64,000 nucleotides of DNA from NCBI GenBank assembly GCA_030737835.1, contig CM060847.1, positions 6,600,484 through 6,664,483 of the forward strand. The letters run 5' to 3'. Origin of the DNA: Acorus gramineus. Lineage: Eukaryota; Streptophyta; Magnoliopsida; Acorales; Acoraceae. The notes under the pieces were generated by a model. The model saw nothing but the letters and a program-made list of their open reading frames with translations. It did not search any database and was not told the DNA's origin. Made by a program: the position numbers and the translations under genes. Below are positions 36,136 to 48,509 of the stretch, in pieces. Within the stretch, counting starts at the first letter, position 1. The number at the start of each line of letters is the position of its first letter.

Positions 36136-36610
36136 AGGGAAAAATCCATATAACCCCCTGATATTTCCTGAAATCCTTATAACCCCCTGAAAACACTTAT
36201 GTAAATCTAAATAACCCCGAGTTAATTTTTGGTTTGATAGATTATGATTATTTTGCAAATATTTTGTCTGGTTGACAGATGATGAAAATATAATATAAAA
36301 AAAACCCTACAATATAATATAAAAAAAACCCTACAATGTATTAAAAATAGAATAGGGTTTTATAATTTATCTAAAGAAGTAAAATCTAGGGTTTTACATT
36401 TTTAACAAATTATTGGAGGTTTTTGATATACAGTGTTTTCACTCAAGGTTAACCAAATATAATATTTTCAAAACATTCCTTATCTGTCATCGAAAGTTTA
36501 ACTCTGAGGGTTATTTAGATTTACATATATGTTGTTTCCTGAGGGTTATAAAAGTCGGGGGAGTTATATGGATTTCACACAGTTTGCATGGGGTTATTTG
36601 GATTTTTCCC
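36136..36610. mobile_element. Mutator-like MITE downstream of SPL2
   Basis: About 475 bp. The left end reads AGGGAAAAATCCATATAACC; the right end, on the other strand, reads GGGAAAAATCCAAATAACC. Similarity continues inward (CCTGATATTTCCTGA, TGTAAATCTAAATAACCC). Flanking 9-mers ATTTTTTAA (36127-36135) and ATTTTTGAA (36611-36619) match at 8 of 9 positions, fitting a Mutator-type duplication. Inside, a 24-bp AT-rich unit ending AAACCCTAC occurs twice near 36287-36334. It lies just after the SPL2 stop codon and may be in its 3' UTR. Confidence 0.75.
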
Positions 36611-37623
36611 ATTTTTGAATTCATATTCGTTTTTATCTTCCTCTAGATGAGGTTTCACCGTTTCAATGCATTGAAATTTGAGTCATGGAATCAATCAGAC
36701 TTTAGGACTTATAGTTTTCATCCCCTCTGCTAGCAGTCTAAAATTCAACCGTGCAGAATAATGTGGAGGAATCGAGTATTCTTCATGGTACGGATAAAAA
36801 TTAAATTAAAAAGAGTGATATCCCCATATGACTATCATACACCTCTCATTGTTAGTCGATTTTTAGCAATTGTGTGGAACTAGTGAGCACCATTTTTTCT
36901 CGCAATATGTTTTTTTTTTAATTCATCTACTTTGCATGGATGACATGTTGGATGTAGTTTGTTTGATGTTTTCCTCTAAATTAAGAGCCAAACTTAAATC
37001 ACTATGGAAACCACTTAACTTTTGAGTTCTCTTGGTTTATGTTTTCAGGTACTAAGGGATCCTGGTGTAAGTGCTGCTGACATTTTGATGATAAGCAAGG
37101 TAGGTGGTCGGTCATACAGTGTAATGAGTGATGTAAGAATTTTGGATTAAGATGGTGATTAATTCGCCTGCTTTTTGGGGCCAAAATATAGAAACATGTG
37201 TAAAAAAAAAAACTTGCTAATCTGGAACTCATGTTGTTGATTTTGTGTGGTTTACAGTTTCCATGGTCTAAAAGTATTTTGTGACAATAAATAAACACAG
37301 TTCTTTTATTTTATCTCTTTTTATTTTTTTTGGGGGGGGGGGGGGGGGGGGGGAGGGGGTTTGGCGTTGGATGGTAGCCTGTCTGTCTAAACTCCTTGTT
37401 TTGGAGTCTTCAGTATGGTTACAGGGAAAATGTTAGTTCTTGCAGTCACTTTTGTATTATAAAGTATAATTCACCAAAAATGAAGTATATGTTCAGGATG
37501 GATTGAATAGTTCTTTTATTTTTATTTTTTTGCACTTTTCCTAATTGAGTAATTGCAGCCTCACCTGGTGTGTTTTGATTTTTCTTAAGACATATATTTG
37601 AAGGTGTATATTTTTTTTTTTTT
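36611..37623. other. Spacer between SPL2 and the E2F promoter duplication
   Basis: AT-rich sequence with a 22-bp G homopolymer at 37332-37353. No exon or RNA gene recognised. Confidence 0.5.
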
Positions 37624-38881
37624 GAGAAAATGATAGATTATATAACATTATATAAAAGTTATAAAGTCTGAATACTTGTCTCAAAACAAGTAAAGTGGGA
37701 GCAAAGCTAAAGGGGTAAGGACAAGAGCTGAACAAAGCACACAAGATGTGTGTCATAAAAAATAATTGGGTGCCGTTGCCCAATGTTGGCTTTATATCCT
37801 TACTTGTAGTGTATTTATGAAATGAAACATCTAAATTTTTTGTACTTTGTAAGTGAGTTTATATAATATATTAGAACATTTTTTTTTACGAGATGCATAC
37901 ACCGTAAACGGTCAAAACAAGTAGATGTTGCAAGTATATTATCTCAGTATACAAGGATTGCATGTAATGGAAATATATATATCTCACCATTGTATCTTTG
38001 TTTCGTATATAAGTTGTCAGTAAACACGTTGAAAATGGCTCCCGGGTGACCCTTTTTAGATCCACGTGTTGAAAATGGAGGTCTCAACCCATCCTCAGAA
38101 CGGACGCAACAGACGGACGAGACGAACGCCAAACAACACCGAGCACGTGAGGAACACCCGCAAATGCCACGTCATGCATGGCGGGAAAGAGTGGGGACCG
38201 CTCACGCGTGTCGTGCGTTAGTGGCGGGGACGAAATTTCTAGGGCTTTTTCGCGCTCAAACCGCCCACATCAGCAACCGTCCGATTAGAAGACACATCCA
38301 TCTAGCGGCTCTTGGCCCATGAGCCTTTTTAAAAGGTCAACCGCTTCGACGATGGCAATGCAAAGCCACTTTAGTCAGTGAAAAACTGACAGTCCAGATC
38401 ATCAGTTACAGAATTACGTGTATTTCGTTTTCCCTCCATTTCCGTCCGAATCCGAAGCATTATATTGTCTTCCTTTTTCTTCTACAACATTCCATCCATA
38501 TCGAACGGCTAAGATCTCTCGGAGGACATAATAAATAAAAAGGCAATCCAAAAAAAAAAAAACGGAAAATATTTTCTCAATTCCCAAAATACCCCTACTC
38601 CTCGCTAAAATGAGACCGCGACTCGACCCGCTAAATCGTGTGTGAATCGGCGGAAGCGGTAAAAAATCGGCCCGATTTGGGCCGATTCGGATAGGGTCTT
38701 CAAACGATGATCCGAAACTCTTTGATTTCCCTCGCTTCCCTCGTTTTCTGCTCTCCCCGCTTTTTTAACCCCCACACTCTCTCTCTCCTCACCCCCCACA
38801 CCCCCCCCCCCCAAAAAAAAAAAACACAGATCCCTTCATTGTTGCCCTAAATCGAGCAGAGTCTCCTCTCGCCGTCGATCG
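37624..38881 (+). repeat. Tandem duplication, copy 1 (E2F promoter and leader)
   Basis: This copy begins GAGAAAATGATAG and ends at CGCCGTCGATCG, where copy 2 begins immediately with the same GAGAAAATGATAG. The period is about 1258 bp. Copies differ mainly in the first 150 bp and in C/A homopolymers; the central kilobase is almost identical by eye (only a few single-base or small indel differences). Copy 1 lacks the E2F start codon, so it is a detached promoter and partial leader. A 62-codon open frame occurs in both copies but lies in non-coding DNA. Confidence 0.93.
38180..38255. promoter_or_regulatory. Pair of E2F binding sites, promoter copy 1
   Basis: GGCGGGAAA at 38180-38188 is the reverse complement of the E2F consensus TTTCCCGCC. 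TTTCGCGC at 38248-38255 fits TTTSGCGS. Two CACGTG G-boxes lie upstream (38063-38068, 38144-38149). The sites lie upstream of an E2F gene, suggesting self-regulation by the E2F family. Motif match only. Confidence 0.6.
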
Positions 38882-40137
38882 GAGAAAATGATAGATTATA
38901 TAACATTATATAAAAGGTACAAAGTCTAAATACTTGTCTCAAAACAAGTAAAGCGGGAGCAAAACTAAAGGGGTAAGGACAAGAGCTGAACACAGCACAC
39001 ACACAGATGTGTGTCATAAAAATAATTGGGTGCCGTTGCCCAATGTTGGCTTTATATCCTTACTTGTAGTGTATTTATGAAATGAAACATCTAAATTTTT
39101 TGTACTTTGTAAGTGAGTTTATATAATTATTAGAACATTTTTTTTTACGAGATGCATACACCGTAAACGGTCAAAACAAGTAGATGTTGCAAGTATATTA
39201 TCTCAGTATACAAGGATTGCATGTAATGGAAATATATATATCTCACCATTGTATCTTTGTTTCGTATATAAGTTGTCAGTAAACACGTTGAAAATGGCTC
39301 CCGGGTGACCCTTTTTAGATCCACGTGTTGAAAATGGAGGTCTCAACCCATCCTCAGAACGGACGCAACAGACGGACGAGACGAACGCCAAACAACACCG
39401 AGCACGTGAGGAACACCCGCAAATGCCACGTCATGCATGGCGGGAAAGAGTGGGGACCGCTCACGCGTGTCGTGCGTTAGTGGCGGGGACGAAATTTCTA
39501 GGGCTTTTTCGCGCTCAAACCGCCCACATCAGCAACCGTCCGATTAGAAGACACATCCATCTAGCGGCTCTTGGCCCATGTGCCTTTTTAAAAGGTCAAC
39601 CGCTTCGACGATGGCAATGCAAAGCCACTTTAGTCAGTGAAAAACTGACAGTCCAGATCATCAGTTACAGAATTACGTGTATTTCGTTTTCCCTCCATTT
39701 CCGTCCGAATCCGAAGCATTATATTGTCTTCCTTTTTCTTCTACAACATTCCATCCATATCGAACGGCTAAGATCTCTCGGAGGACATAATAAATAAAAA
39801 GGCAATCCAAAAAAAAAAAAAACGGAAAATATTTTCTCAATTCCCAAAATACCCCTACTCCTCGCTAAAATGAGACCGCGACTCGACCCGCTAAATCGTG
39901 TGTCAATCGGCGGAAGCGGTAAAAAATCGGCCCGATTTGGGCCGATTCGGATAGGGTCTTCAAACGATGATCCGAAACTCTTTGATTTCCCTCGCTTCCC
40001 TCGTTTTCTGCTCTCCCCGCTTTTTTAACCCCCACACTCTCTCTCTCCTCACCCCCAAAAAAAAAAAAAAAAAAAAAAACACAGATCCCTTCATTGTTGC
40101 CCTAAATCGAGCAGAGTCCCCTCTCGCCGTCGATCGG
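38882..40137 (+). repeat. Tandem duplication, copy 2 (adjacent to E2F)
   Basis: The second copy joins the E2F leader without a break: after CGCCGTCGATCGG it continues as ATACGTCGTTACC toward the start codon at 40295. It probably holds the active core promoter, including a CT-rich initiator-like stretch (CACACTCTCTCTCTCC near 40035) and two E2F sites. Its A homopolymer (near 40057-40079) is longer than in copy 1, where a C run occurs instead. Confidence 0.93.
39439..39514. promoter_or_regulatory. Pair of E2F binding sites, promoter copy 2
   Basis: The same two motifs, GGCGGGAAA (39439-39447) and TTTCGCGC (39507-39514), are 780-860 bp before the E2F start codon. G-boxes are at 39322-39327 and 39403-39408. 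They are unchanged from copy 1. Confidence 0.65.
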
Positions 40138-40294
40138 ATACGTCGTTACCTTGGAAATTACGCTCGATCGGACCGCCTCGGGATCCGTGCATAAGCCCTC
40201 CTCCGTCTCCCTCATCGGGAGGGTTTTTGGCGGGGTCTCTGATCACCACCACCACCATCGTCGTCACCGGAGGCTTTCTAGGGGTTTTCGATAA

Positions 40295-43200
40295 ATGTCC
40301 GGTGGTGGACGAGCTGCTCCGACTGAACAGCGCCTCCAGCGACCGGCGCCGCCGCGGACTCCGCCGACGACCGCCGCCGCCGGAGGGGGAGGAGGAGGAC
40401 AGATCCTCCAGCCCTTACGGCCGTCCACCACGTTGCCTTCTATGAAGCCTCCGTTTATGGCTTCCGGCGATTATTACCGGTTCTCGGCCACTGATGACCG
40501 CACGAACGCCGATGAAGTCGTCGTCCTTAAATCTCCTCTCGTGAGTGATCGCTCTTCTCTTCCTTGATGAGGGTATTGCTGGTGGGGGTTTTTTGGGGGA
40601 TTTGTTTGATTTTAGGGTGAATTTTTGGACTGAATGGCTGACGATTTTTTACTTTTGTCTGTGAAGTGAGCGAACTGATCTGGGGTTTTCGTGGATTGGA
40701 TTTTCTGCTATCGTTCTGCATTTAATTTGTTTGCATTAGGTGTTTCGTGTAGCTAAATTATCGTGGATTTGACTGTTTCTGATAATCAAGGTGTCTTTTT
40801 TAGGGTTTAGGGGTTTGGGATGAGAATTTATGATGAGGAATTGATGCAGATGGAGTCTTGGGGAAGGTGATCCGGAGACGGTCTGATGGCTATACCTATG
40901 TAACTGTCGGCCTGTTCAAAGGAAATCCCTTTAGATGGTTACCTGCAAGCGACTGTTGGCTTGGTATCTCCAAACATATGATAGGCTGTTTTTTTTTTGT
41001 TTATTCTGTTCATCTTGATAATGAGTTGGTTGATTTATCCATCTGTAATGATTTACTCATAAATGACATTTTCCATTTCATGTATTCTTTGTATTGGAGG
41101 GGAGTATCGGTGAAAGGAATCTGTTTATTGGTCTTGGCTACGTTATGAATTGAAGTCCGGCATCATCACCTTCCAACCGATACCTCCTCATCAAGTTGAC
41201 ACCCTTTTCTTCTCGTTGATTGTCTTGGGATTCAATCAACAGATGAAATACATGAATCTGAGAATATGTTTGTTAGAATTTGTTAGTATTAGATTAGGAA
41301 GAGTTGAAAGGATAAGTCGGTTGATGTAGTAATTGATGTGGATTATCATCATGGATTGTTGATCCTTTAAGGCTTGGCCACCTTGACCATCATCTTCGAC
41401 CGTTTGTTCACACACACAGTTTTGACCAAGTCTTGAAACCGACAGTTAAGGTGCATATTACCATCATGGACAGTGAAACCCCTGATAGTTATGTCATTCA
41501 GACCTTCACCTTCAAACTGATCTAGGTTAAATTTTATCAAATTCCACCAGTTTTGTATGGCGATTAATTTTTGGTTTACTTTATTGAGTTGACTGGTGAA
41601 GCTTCTAGCTTTCTATCCTTTTTGTTCTTGTTGGAGTAATGAAGTTCTTGCTTTCTTTTCTGCTTTTCTTTTCATGTTTCTTCCCTAGTCTGTATCAGGA
41701 ATTTGTCCTGAAATGTTGAAGCTTATTACAGTGAATAATGCTTTAGGTGATTCAGTTAATGCCCTTCCATTTACAGTTGATGTGATGGTATCAGTCCTCT
41801 TACTATTATGTTCCTCTCTCTTTCTTTCCTGCCTAAGTACAGTCCATTTGAGGAGTAGTGGGACTAGTTTTTGCTTGAGTTATAATTATATGTCTGTCCG
41901 GCCCAAAGGTATATGTAAGACAATTATATTGTGGATTTAAGAAGAATATCATCTTTGTTCAAGAGAGTGCATATTATTGTTGAGTACTTTTTGGCGTTTG
42001 TTTGTCTTTTGGGCTTATGAGGGATTTTTGGCACTCCAGGAATATGGTCACCAAGGTTTTGAAAGATCCATATCAAACCAGGTTTTGAAAGATCCACATT
42101 CTGATAAAATGTGGATAACATTGAACCGCTGTATACCTCTGCCAAGACGATGTTGTTATCTGGAGCAAAAATGCAATTCTTTCAGGTCATCAGGCAGAAG
42201 TTGTGAAAGCTAATGCAGTTGATGATGTTGATTGATGCTCTGTTATAGTGTTTATGTGGACCCCATGTGCAGCACATCTGAGTTGTTTTGTGCAGATCTA
42301 TGTATAAATTTGATTTGTTTTAGGAATTGTCTCTTTCTGACTATGATCCTCTTCATGAAGGTGAATTTGCTATGCATTGACACAATTGGTACATCAAGTC
42401 AATTATCTCTTATCAACATTGATATAATTTCAGTCAAATTAACAGTGGCTTACATCTTTACTATCTCCTACATGTTTTGGTTATCTGTCATAAGCAACAA
42501 TCACGTGAATGGTTGAGGTGTTCTTGTTGATCTATGCTACCCATTATCATTGCATGGACTGGTTTATTCTGTGGATCATTTGGTTTTAGTTGCTTTAAAA
42601 GTTGAATAAGAAGGTTACAGTCCTTCTGTTGTTCATGTCACTGAGCACTGAGGTCAGATTGAGATCATATAGTAAGTGCTTTTATACTGATATATGCCAA
42701 AGACAGTTGCACTATGACATTATGATAGTGGCATGTGGGTTGCCAGAAAGTAATTGTAATATTATCAAATCTCGATGTACTTAACCTCAGGATTCTCTTT
42801 TTGTGTAGTTCTAGGTGGTCCTTTTTCAATTTTCATTGCATTTAATAAATCCAAAACATGGGATGTTTTGCACTTTTACAAGACTTGAGCAGAGCATAAG
42901 TGATTGTTGACACTCTTTTTGACATGACCCTTGCTCATTTCTTGATTTTGATGGTAGAGAAATTCTCTGATAGATGATGATAGTGGCAACATGATCACCA
43001 GTCTGTTTGCACCTTTCCATCTATTCTTCTCATGTTCTGAAGATTCTGTAAAATTAGATTCTCATACCTCATTACAAATCTGATTTACTATCTAATTAAG
43101 TGTCAAGCAATTTCTTGGAACAATAACTTTGAGTAGTTTTATAGAAAAAAAACTCATAGGTACGTCCTTTGAGATGTTGATAGCTGAATTACATGTTTTC

Positions 43201-46200
43201 CTTGCAAGGAGTATATGCCTACATGAATTGCCACTTTGCACTTTGGTAGGAGGCATTTATATAGTACAACCCTAAAAGATCAAGAACTTTTTCAAGTTCT
43301 AAGGACTATGGCACACCCCTCAATAAGCTTTAAGTCTCTGACTCTCTGTATTAACAGTTTTTTATTTATTGGAGGAGTTTAAAATCTCAGCTTTCATTAG
43401 TAACTAAAAGCATGAAACACCAAAAATAGTGTTGCATTCCTCTCATAGTGTTAATGTTTGTCCCTAACCTTGCTTTCCATGGCCTCTCCTTTGGCCTGAA
43501 CAAGCTTCTGTTATTTGAGGCTCGCATAAGACTATTGAGTAAACACAGAATGGGAAGTCTGCTAAGTGGGAGTCAAATAAATTTTGGTACTGTTGATATG
43601 AGCTAAAGACTTTGGAGTCACAGCTAGAGATATCATTTTCATGTTTGCTGGAATTTTCTTTGATAAAACCAGAATAATCAACTCATTTGGTATATAAATT
43701 ATTCTCCTCTGCAGTTGAAGCGAAAGTCTGATCTAGAAGACTATGAAGCGGAGTCAAGTGAGTGGGCTACAAGTCCTGGTTATACTGAAGTAGTTAACAG
43801 TCCTCTCCGCACACCTGTATCAGGGAAAGGTGGTAGGATATATGGGAAGTCAAAGATCCCAAAGTCCAATAAATCTGGACCTCAGACTCCTGGATCAAAT
43901 GTTGGTGAGCATCTGACTTTTTTTTCCCCATTTCTGTGCTCTTTTTCCTGGAAGTGCCAAAAATAATATGTTGGATATCTAATCTAGATTGAATATTATA
44001 GGACTAGAGTTCTGTAGGTGGATTTGTAGTGACTGACTAATCGCCACATTTTTCTTGGTTCAGATCCTCTTGAGGCGACTTTGAATTTGTTATGGTTTTT
44101 CATTCACTTTTATTTATCTTGATCAATGAATAGGAGTAATTAATCATGAAAAGGGAACTAATGAGCTTTTTGCAGGTTCCCCTCTCGGCAATCATTTGAC
44201 GCCTGTTGGCACATGCCGCTATGATAGTTCTTTAGGTGAATAAATTGATCTCCTAATCATCTGATTGAATTGTTTTCCATTTCTTTTCTTCTTTGGTTTT
44301 CCTTTTATCTTCTTTTGTCATCTTGGTTCCTTTGCTTGGAGATCCTTCATCTCCTTTTTTTTTTGAGGGGTAATACTTTCTTAATATGAAGCTCCAATTC
44401 TCTCTTCATATATAAAAAAGTGCCCATTGTTCTCATATGCTTCTGACCAGAATCTACCACTTTATTTGTCAGGTCTCTTGACAAAAAAGTTTATCAGTCT
44501 GATGAAACATGCAGATGATGGAATTCTTGATTTGAATAGAGCGGCTGATCTTTTGCAGGTTAGAAAGAATTATATCTAGTCTCTATTTTGTGATCCTCTC
44601 AGCTTGATGAGTCTGTGAGCAGTTCTGCAGACAATGTTCATAATCATTATTATGTTTTTTTGGAATAGGTGCAAAAGAGACGGATATATGATATCACAAA
44701 TGTTCTTGAAGGAATTGGTCTCATAGAAAAGATAGTTAAAAACAGAATACGTTGGAAGTAATCTTCAATTTCTTTTTGTTCTTTGTATGGTTGTTAGTGT
44801 TCCTAATTTATCCTTAGAACAATAATGGTTCATTGTGGCATTGGTATGTCAGGGGGCTTGATGTGTCTAGGCCAGGGGAGGCTGAGCATGATGCTTCGGT
44901 TTTGCAGGTATGCAGCAAATAGTCTTCTCTACACACAATTTTCCTGACTTGAAATGCATAATATTCCATAGTATTACCACTTTATTATTGGAGTATAAAC
45001 ATCATTATTTAAATAGATCTTTCCCAAATTCTCCACTCATGCAAAGAAGATATGCTTACTTCTATGACTGTACATATCTCTCTTGAGCCATCCATTAATC
45101 TTGAACTTGATGTCACCATTGGGAATGATTGATGATTTCCTTCCACAGGATGAAGTCGAACATCTTGCACTGGAGGAGCATGCATTAGATAGTCAAATAA
45201 GGTTCTCTCATGAAAATAGCCCTCTGGTGTATTTTTGCTCTCTTGTTGCTGGTCAGTTGTGCTGATTCTTACTGTTTATATGCAGTAAAATGCGAGATAA
45301 ATTGAGGGAATTTAGCGAGGATGAGAACAACCAAAAGTAGATATACTGTCCCTCATGATTGTGACCAGTCATTTATTGAACATGAATTCACCATTTACTC
45401 ACATTCTATACACTAATAGGTGGCTTTATGTGACTGAAGAAGATATCAAGGGGCTACCCTGTTTCCAGGTTGGGACTTTCACCTGCTGGATGTCCTTTAA
45501 ATTGAATTTGTTCTGATAGCATGACTGCTTAAATTTGTTCCATATCTGTTTTGTTTCTTTTCATTCTATTTTTATTCCTGACTGGCATCTTCTGTATATA
45601 CCAATTAATACTAATTTATGGCAGAATGAGACATTGATAGCAATCAAAGCTCCCCATGGTACCACTTTGGAAGTTCCAGATCCTGATGAGGTAAATTCTT
45701 GGGAAAAAGACCACGGAGGAATGTCTGTATATGCTTCATTTATCAGTTCATTGAAAATATTTTTCTTATGCACAGGCTGTTGACTATCCTCAAAGGAGAT
45801 ATAGAATAGTCCTGAGAAGCAGCATGGGCCCAATTGATGTATACCTTGTCAGGTAATTTCCCTCCCTCATTCTGACCATGCGTGCACATACAATGCTGAT
45901 AATTGTTAAGTTTTCATGCGTGCCTTGGAAGTCTTGAACTGAAATCCATGATCACATAAATAGTGCTAGCAATAGAATACAAATTTAGATATTTATTTTA
46001 TTAATTTTATACTTGTCCTATTTGTTTCTCTAGTCAATTTGAGGAGAAATTTGAGGAGATGAGCAGTGCTGAAGCATCCTGCAATCCTTCTCCTTCATCA
46101 AATTCCAGGTCATTTAGTAACACAATATCAATGTCTGCGGGAGAGGGCACCGGAAATGCTAATGACCTTATGGTTCAAGACACTCGAATGATGGGTGCAG

Positions 46201-46660
46201 ATTTAAATGCTTCCCCTGACTTTGTTGGTGGTATTATGAAGATTACTCCAGATGATGTAAGTATAATTTAGATGGATTCAGCCACGAATACCCTTACCAC
46301 AATGAACTCATACTTTTCTTTATTTTTATGCTTTGTTTTGCAGACGGATGATTATTGGCTTTTAACTGATCATGGTGTCAGCATCTCAGATATGTGGAAG
46401 CAAGAAAGTATCCTTTTTAATGTTATGTTCCCACTCATTCAGTCATCTCCGATCTTCAATCCTTTGTCTCTAACTTCCAATCACATGCTATCAGAAATTT
46501 GAATTCCTAAACTTGTATACCAGCTGAGGACCAATGGGGTAGGGTCGATCGGGTGCAAGAGGACTTTGCAATGGGTGATTTAGTGAGCACACCTGGACTG
46601 CAGTCTTCACTGCCCGAAGCAATTGAAGTTCCTTCTGGTGCCAATTCCGTCCGGAGGTGA
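40295..46660 (+). CDS. E2F: E2F transcription factor (E2FA/B type)
   Basis: Fourteen exons: 40295-40540, 43715-43904, 44176-44235, 44473-44558, 44669-44757, 44853-44907, 45149-45201, 45286-45336, 45420-45468, 45625-45690, 45776-45852, 46034-46256, 46344-46407 and 46524-46660. All are in phase, about 481 aa. The winged-helix DNA-binding domain is at about 158-225 ([14 protein letters not shown], then [18 protein letters not shown] at 198-215). A heptad-like dimerisation helix follows (about 240-280), then the marked box (about 281-345: [41 protein letters not shown]). The C-terminal tail has [17 protein letters not shown] and [13 protein letters not shown], resembling the acidic activation and retinoblastoma-binding region. 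A complete marked box and tail point to an E2FA/E2FB-type factor that pairs with DP and controls S-phase genes, not the atypical E2F type. Intron 1 is 3.2 kb. [16 protein letters not shown] in exon 2 looks like the E2FB branch. Promoter duplicated upstream. Confidence 0.95.
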
Positions 46661-47337
46661 ACGAGTAGGAGGAGGTATGCATTAAAAGGGAACACAATTT
46701 TTATTCACCAAGCTCGCCAAATATGTTGCAAACCTTGAAAGAGCTGGGATTTATTCCAACCTCCTGTTGTAAGTGAGGGGAATAAGTCCTGATGTGATGA
46801 TGGGGAGGGGAATGAGAGATAAGCTGGTCAGGAGTACAGCCGTGAAGCGCGGCTTGCAGCATTTCATCAAGTATTCTATTGAGCAAATATGTATGTATTG
46901 GTTGGTTGGTCCCAAGGACTTGTATATGTGTAGCAAAATTTATAACTAGTTGTTTGATTCAGGTATCAGGTATAACTTCTAATGCAGTAGTGGTGGTTCT
47001 GAAGTTGCCACTATCAGTAGAATTTATGTATTTATTTTTGCTGTCTTGTTTATTTGTTCAAGATATTCTTCTCGCTTGCATTTATTCTGCATGAATGTGA
47101 CATATCATATACGTCATCTACTAAACCTCCCTCACATAAAGCCTTGTCTATAAAATTGATGTAAGACTGGGAGGTTCGTACTTCCATAGTTACATATACT
47201 AATGGGTGTTCTCCAAAATGAGGGGTGTTAAAACTTGGTTATTCATGAGGTCATTAAAACTAGTACATACATAGGTTAGTGAAATTCTAAAAATACAAAA
47301 TAGGCATACATTTACCTCCAGTGCATTTTATTTTTGG
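46661..47337. other. E2F 3' flank
   Basis: Probable 3' UTR and spacer. It runs in AT-rich sequence to a foldback element; no exon seen. Confidence 0.5.
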
Positions 47338-47917
47338 AAAAAAAAATCAATATACTTCTCCTGTAAATTTAATTAAATCGGTTTTAGTCTTTGTAAAATC
47401 CTTAAATCATCATAAATCCATGTCTTATTAAGTAATTGTTGTTTGTTTTTGTCGTCATTCCTGACTAACCAAATTTATAGTTTACTCTAACTAGACATGT
47501 GAGATTACCATAAAACCTTTCCTTTCATCTAACAAATCTCATTCTCTTACAAGCCTCTCACAACCAAAATGTACCTCACACGAAAACTGGTGTTTCCCCA
47601 TAGCTTGTCAAAGTTATGAGGCTATATTCAACATTTCAATCTCAAAGGCATTTTGGTCATAGAAAGGATTTATTTTGATTTTTATACTTTATTAAGAACT
47701 TATTTGAATATGATTTTCGAAAATTATGTTTATTGGATGAAATATTCTTAGAATATGCTTTTCTTTTTTGACAGACTTTTGATATGGGGACAGCATTAAC
47801 TACAGCATAATATAGGGGACATACGGTGATTTAAGGATTTTACATAGACAAAAACTGATATAGCTAAGTTTACGGAGAGTTATGTCAATTTTTTTGTGAA
47901 GTATATATCTTCAAAAA
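47338..47917. mobile_element. Foldback element downstream of E2F
   Basis: The arms match imperfectly: left GTCTTTGTAAAATCCTTAAATCA (47390-47412) against the right arm at about 47830-47852 on the other strand. The match extends outward to TATACTTC/GAAGTATA. About 580 bp. It is non-coding and its exact ends are unclear. Confidence 0.55.
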
Positions 47918-48201
47918 AATTCAGAACATATTGGAACTCCATTAAGTGATTGCCCTCACATTTTCAAGGAATATATAAAGAAATTGGTAGCCATTTTTGC
48001 ACTCAATAGGTTTTGAATTTTTTTTTTACAATATAGTGATAGATTATGTAAATAACCCTATTTCAGAGGGGCAACAAATACATTTTTCAACATTCTAACA
48101 TACCATTATCAATACTTTTAATTTATTATTTTATAGTGTTTTATTTTGTTATGAAGTATATATATACTTTTAAACAAATTCAAAGTGCGTTGAGATGGTA
48201 A

Positions 48202-48509
48202 AAACCAATGTTGTAATAAGCGTTACGCTCTAGTCAAACGGTTGAGGAAAAATTAATCTATTAGAAAGAGATTAATCAAGGATTAATCAATCACTTTTTA
48301 AAATAATAAATATAATACATAATATATATATAATAATCTTATACTACAAAATAATAAAGTACCATCAAAATAAATTAATAATATAAACATAATAATGATA
48401 GTTTAAAAAATTAAACAATAGATATATAATATATATGATAATTTAATAACTTATTAGTCAATCGGGCCAGGATTACCTAAGGCCGAAATGATTTTTAAAA
48501 CATTGGTAA
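48202..48509. mobile_element. Short inverted-repeat element near ERECTA 3' end
   Basis: About 308 bp with ends ACCAATGTTGTAATAA and, on the other strand, ACCAATGTTTTAAAAA. Inverted CTAGTC/GATTGAC-type motifs and a very AT-rich centre follow. Resembles the element in the OXS3-like intron. No clear target duplication. Confidence 0.55.

Noticed and set aside
36287..36400. AAACCCTA-like motifs, possible interstitial telomere repeat
   Set aside because: Only scattered single copies in an AT-rich MITE; no tandem array of the 7-bp telomere unit.
37944..38132. A 62-codon minus-strand open frame, repeated identically at 39203-39391
   Set aside because: It is identical only because the promoter region was duplicated. 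It lacks codon bias, splice context or a family, and lies in the E2F promoter.
40227..40445. A frame overlapping the E2F start in another phase
   Set aside because: It has no ATG start and matches no family; the frame from 40295 continues into conserved E2F exons.
40541..43714. Possible hidden exons or RNA genes in the 3.2-kb E2F intron 1
   Set aside because: Several short frames exist, but none has a matching pair of splice sites with protein-family similarity, and no snoRNA or miRNA fold could be supported by eye.
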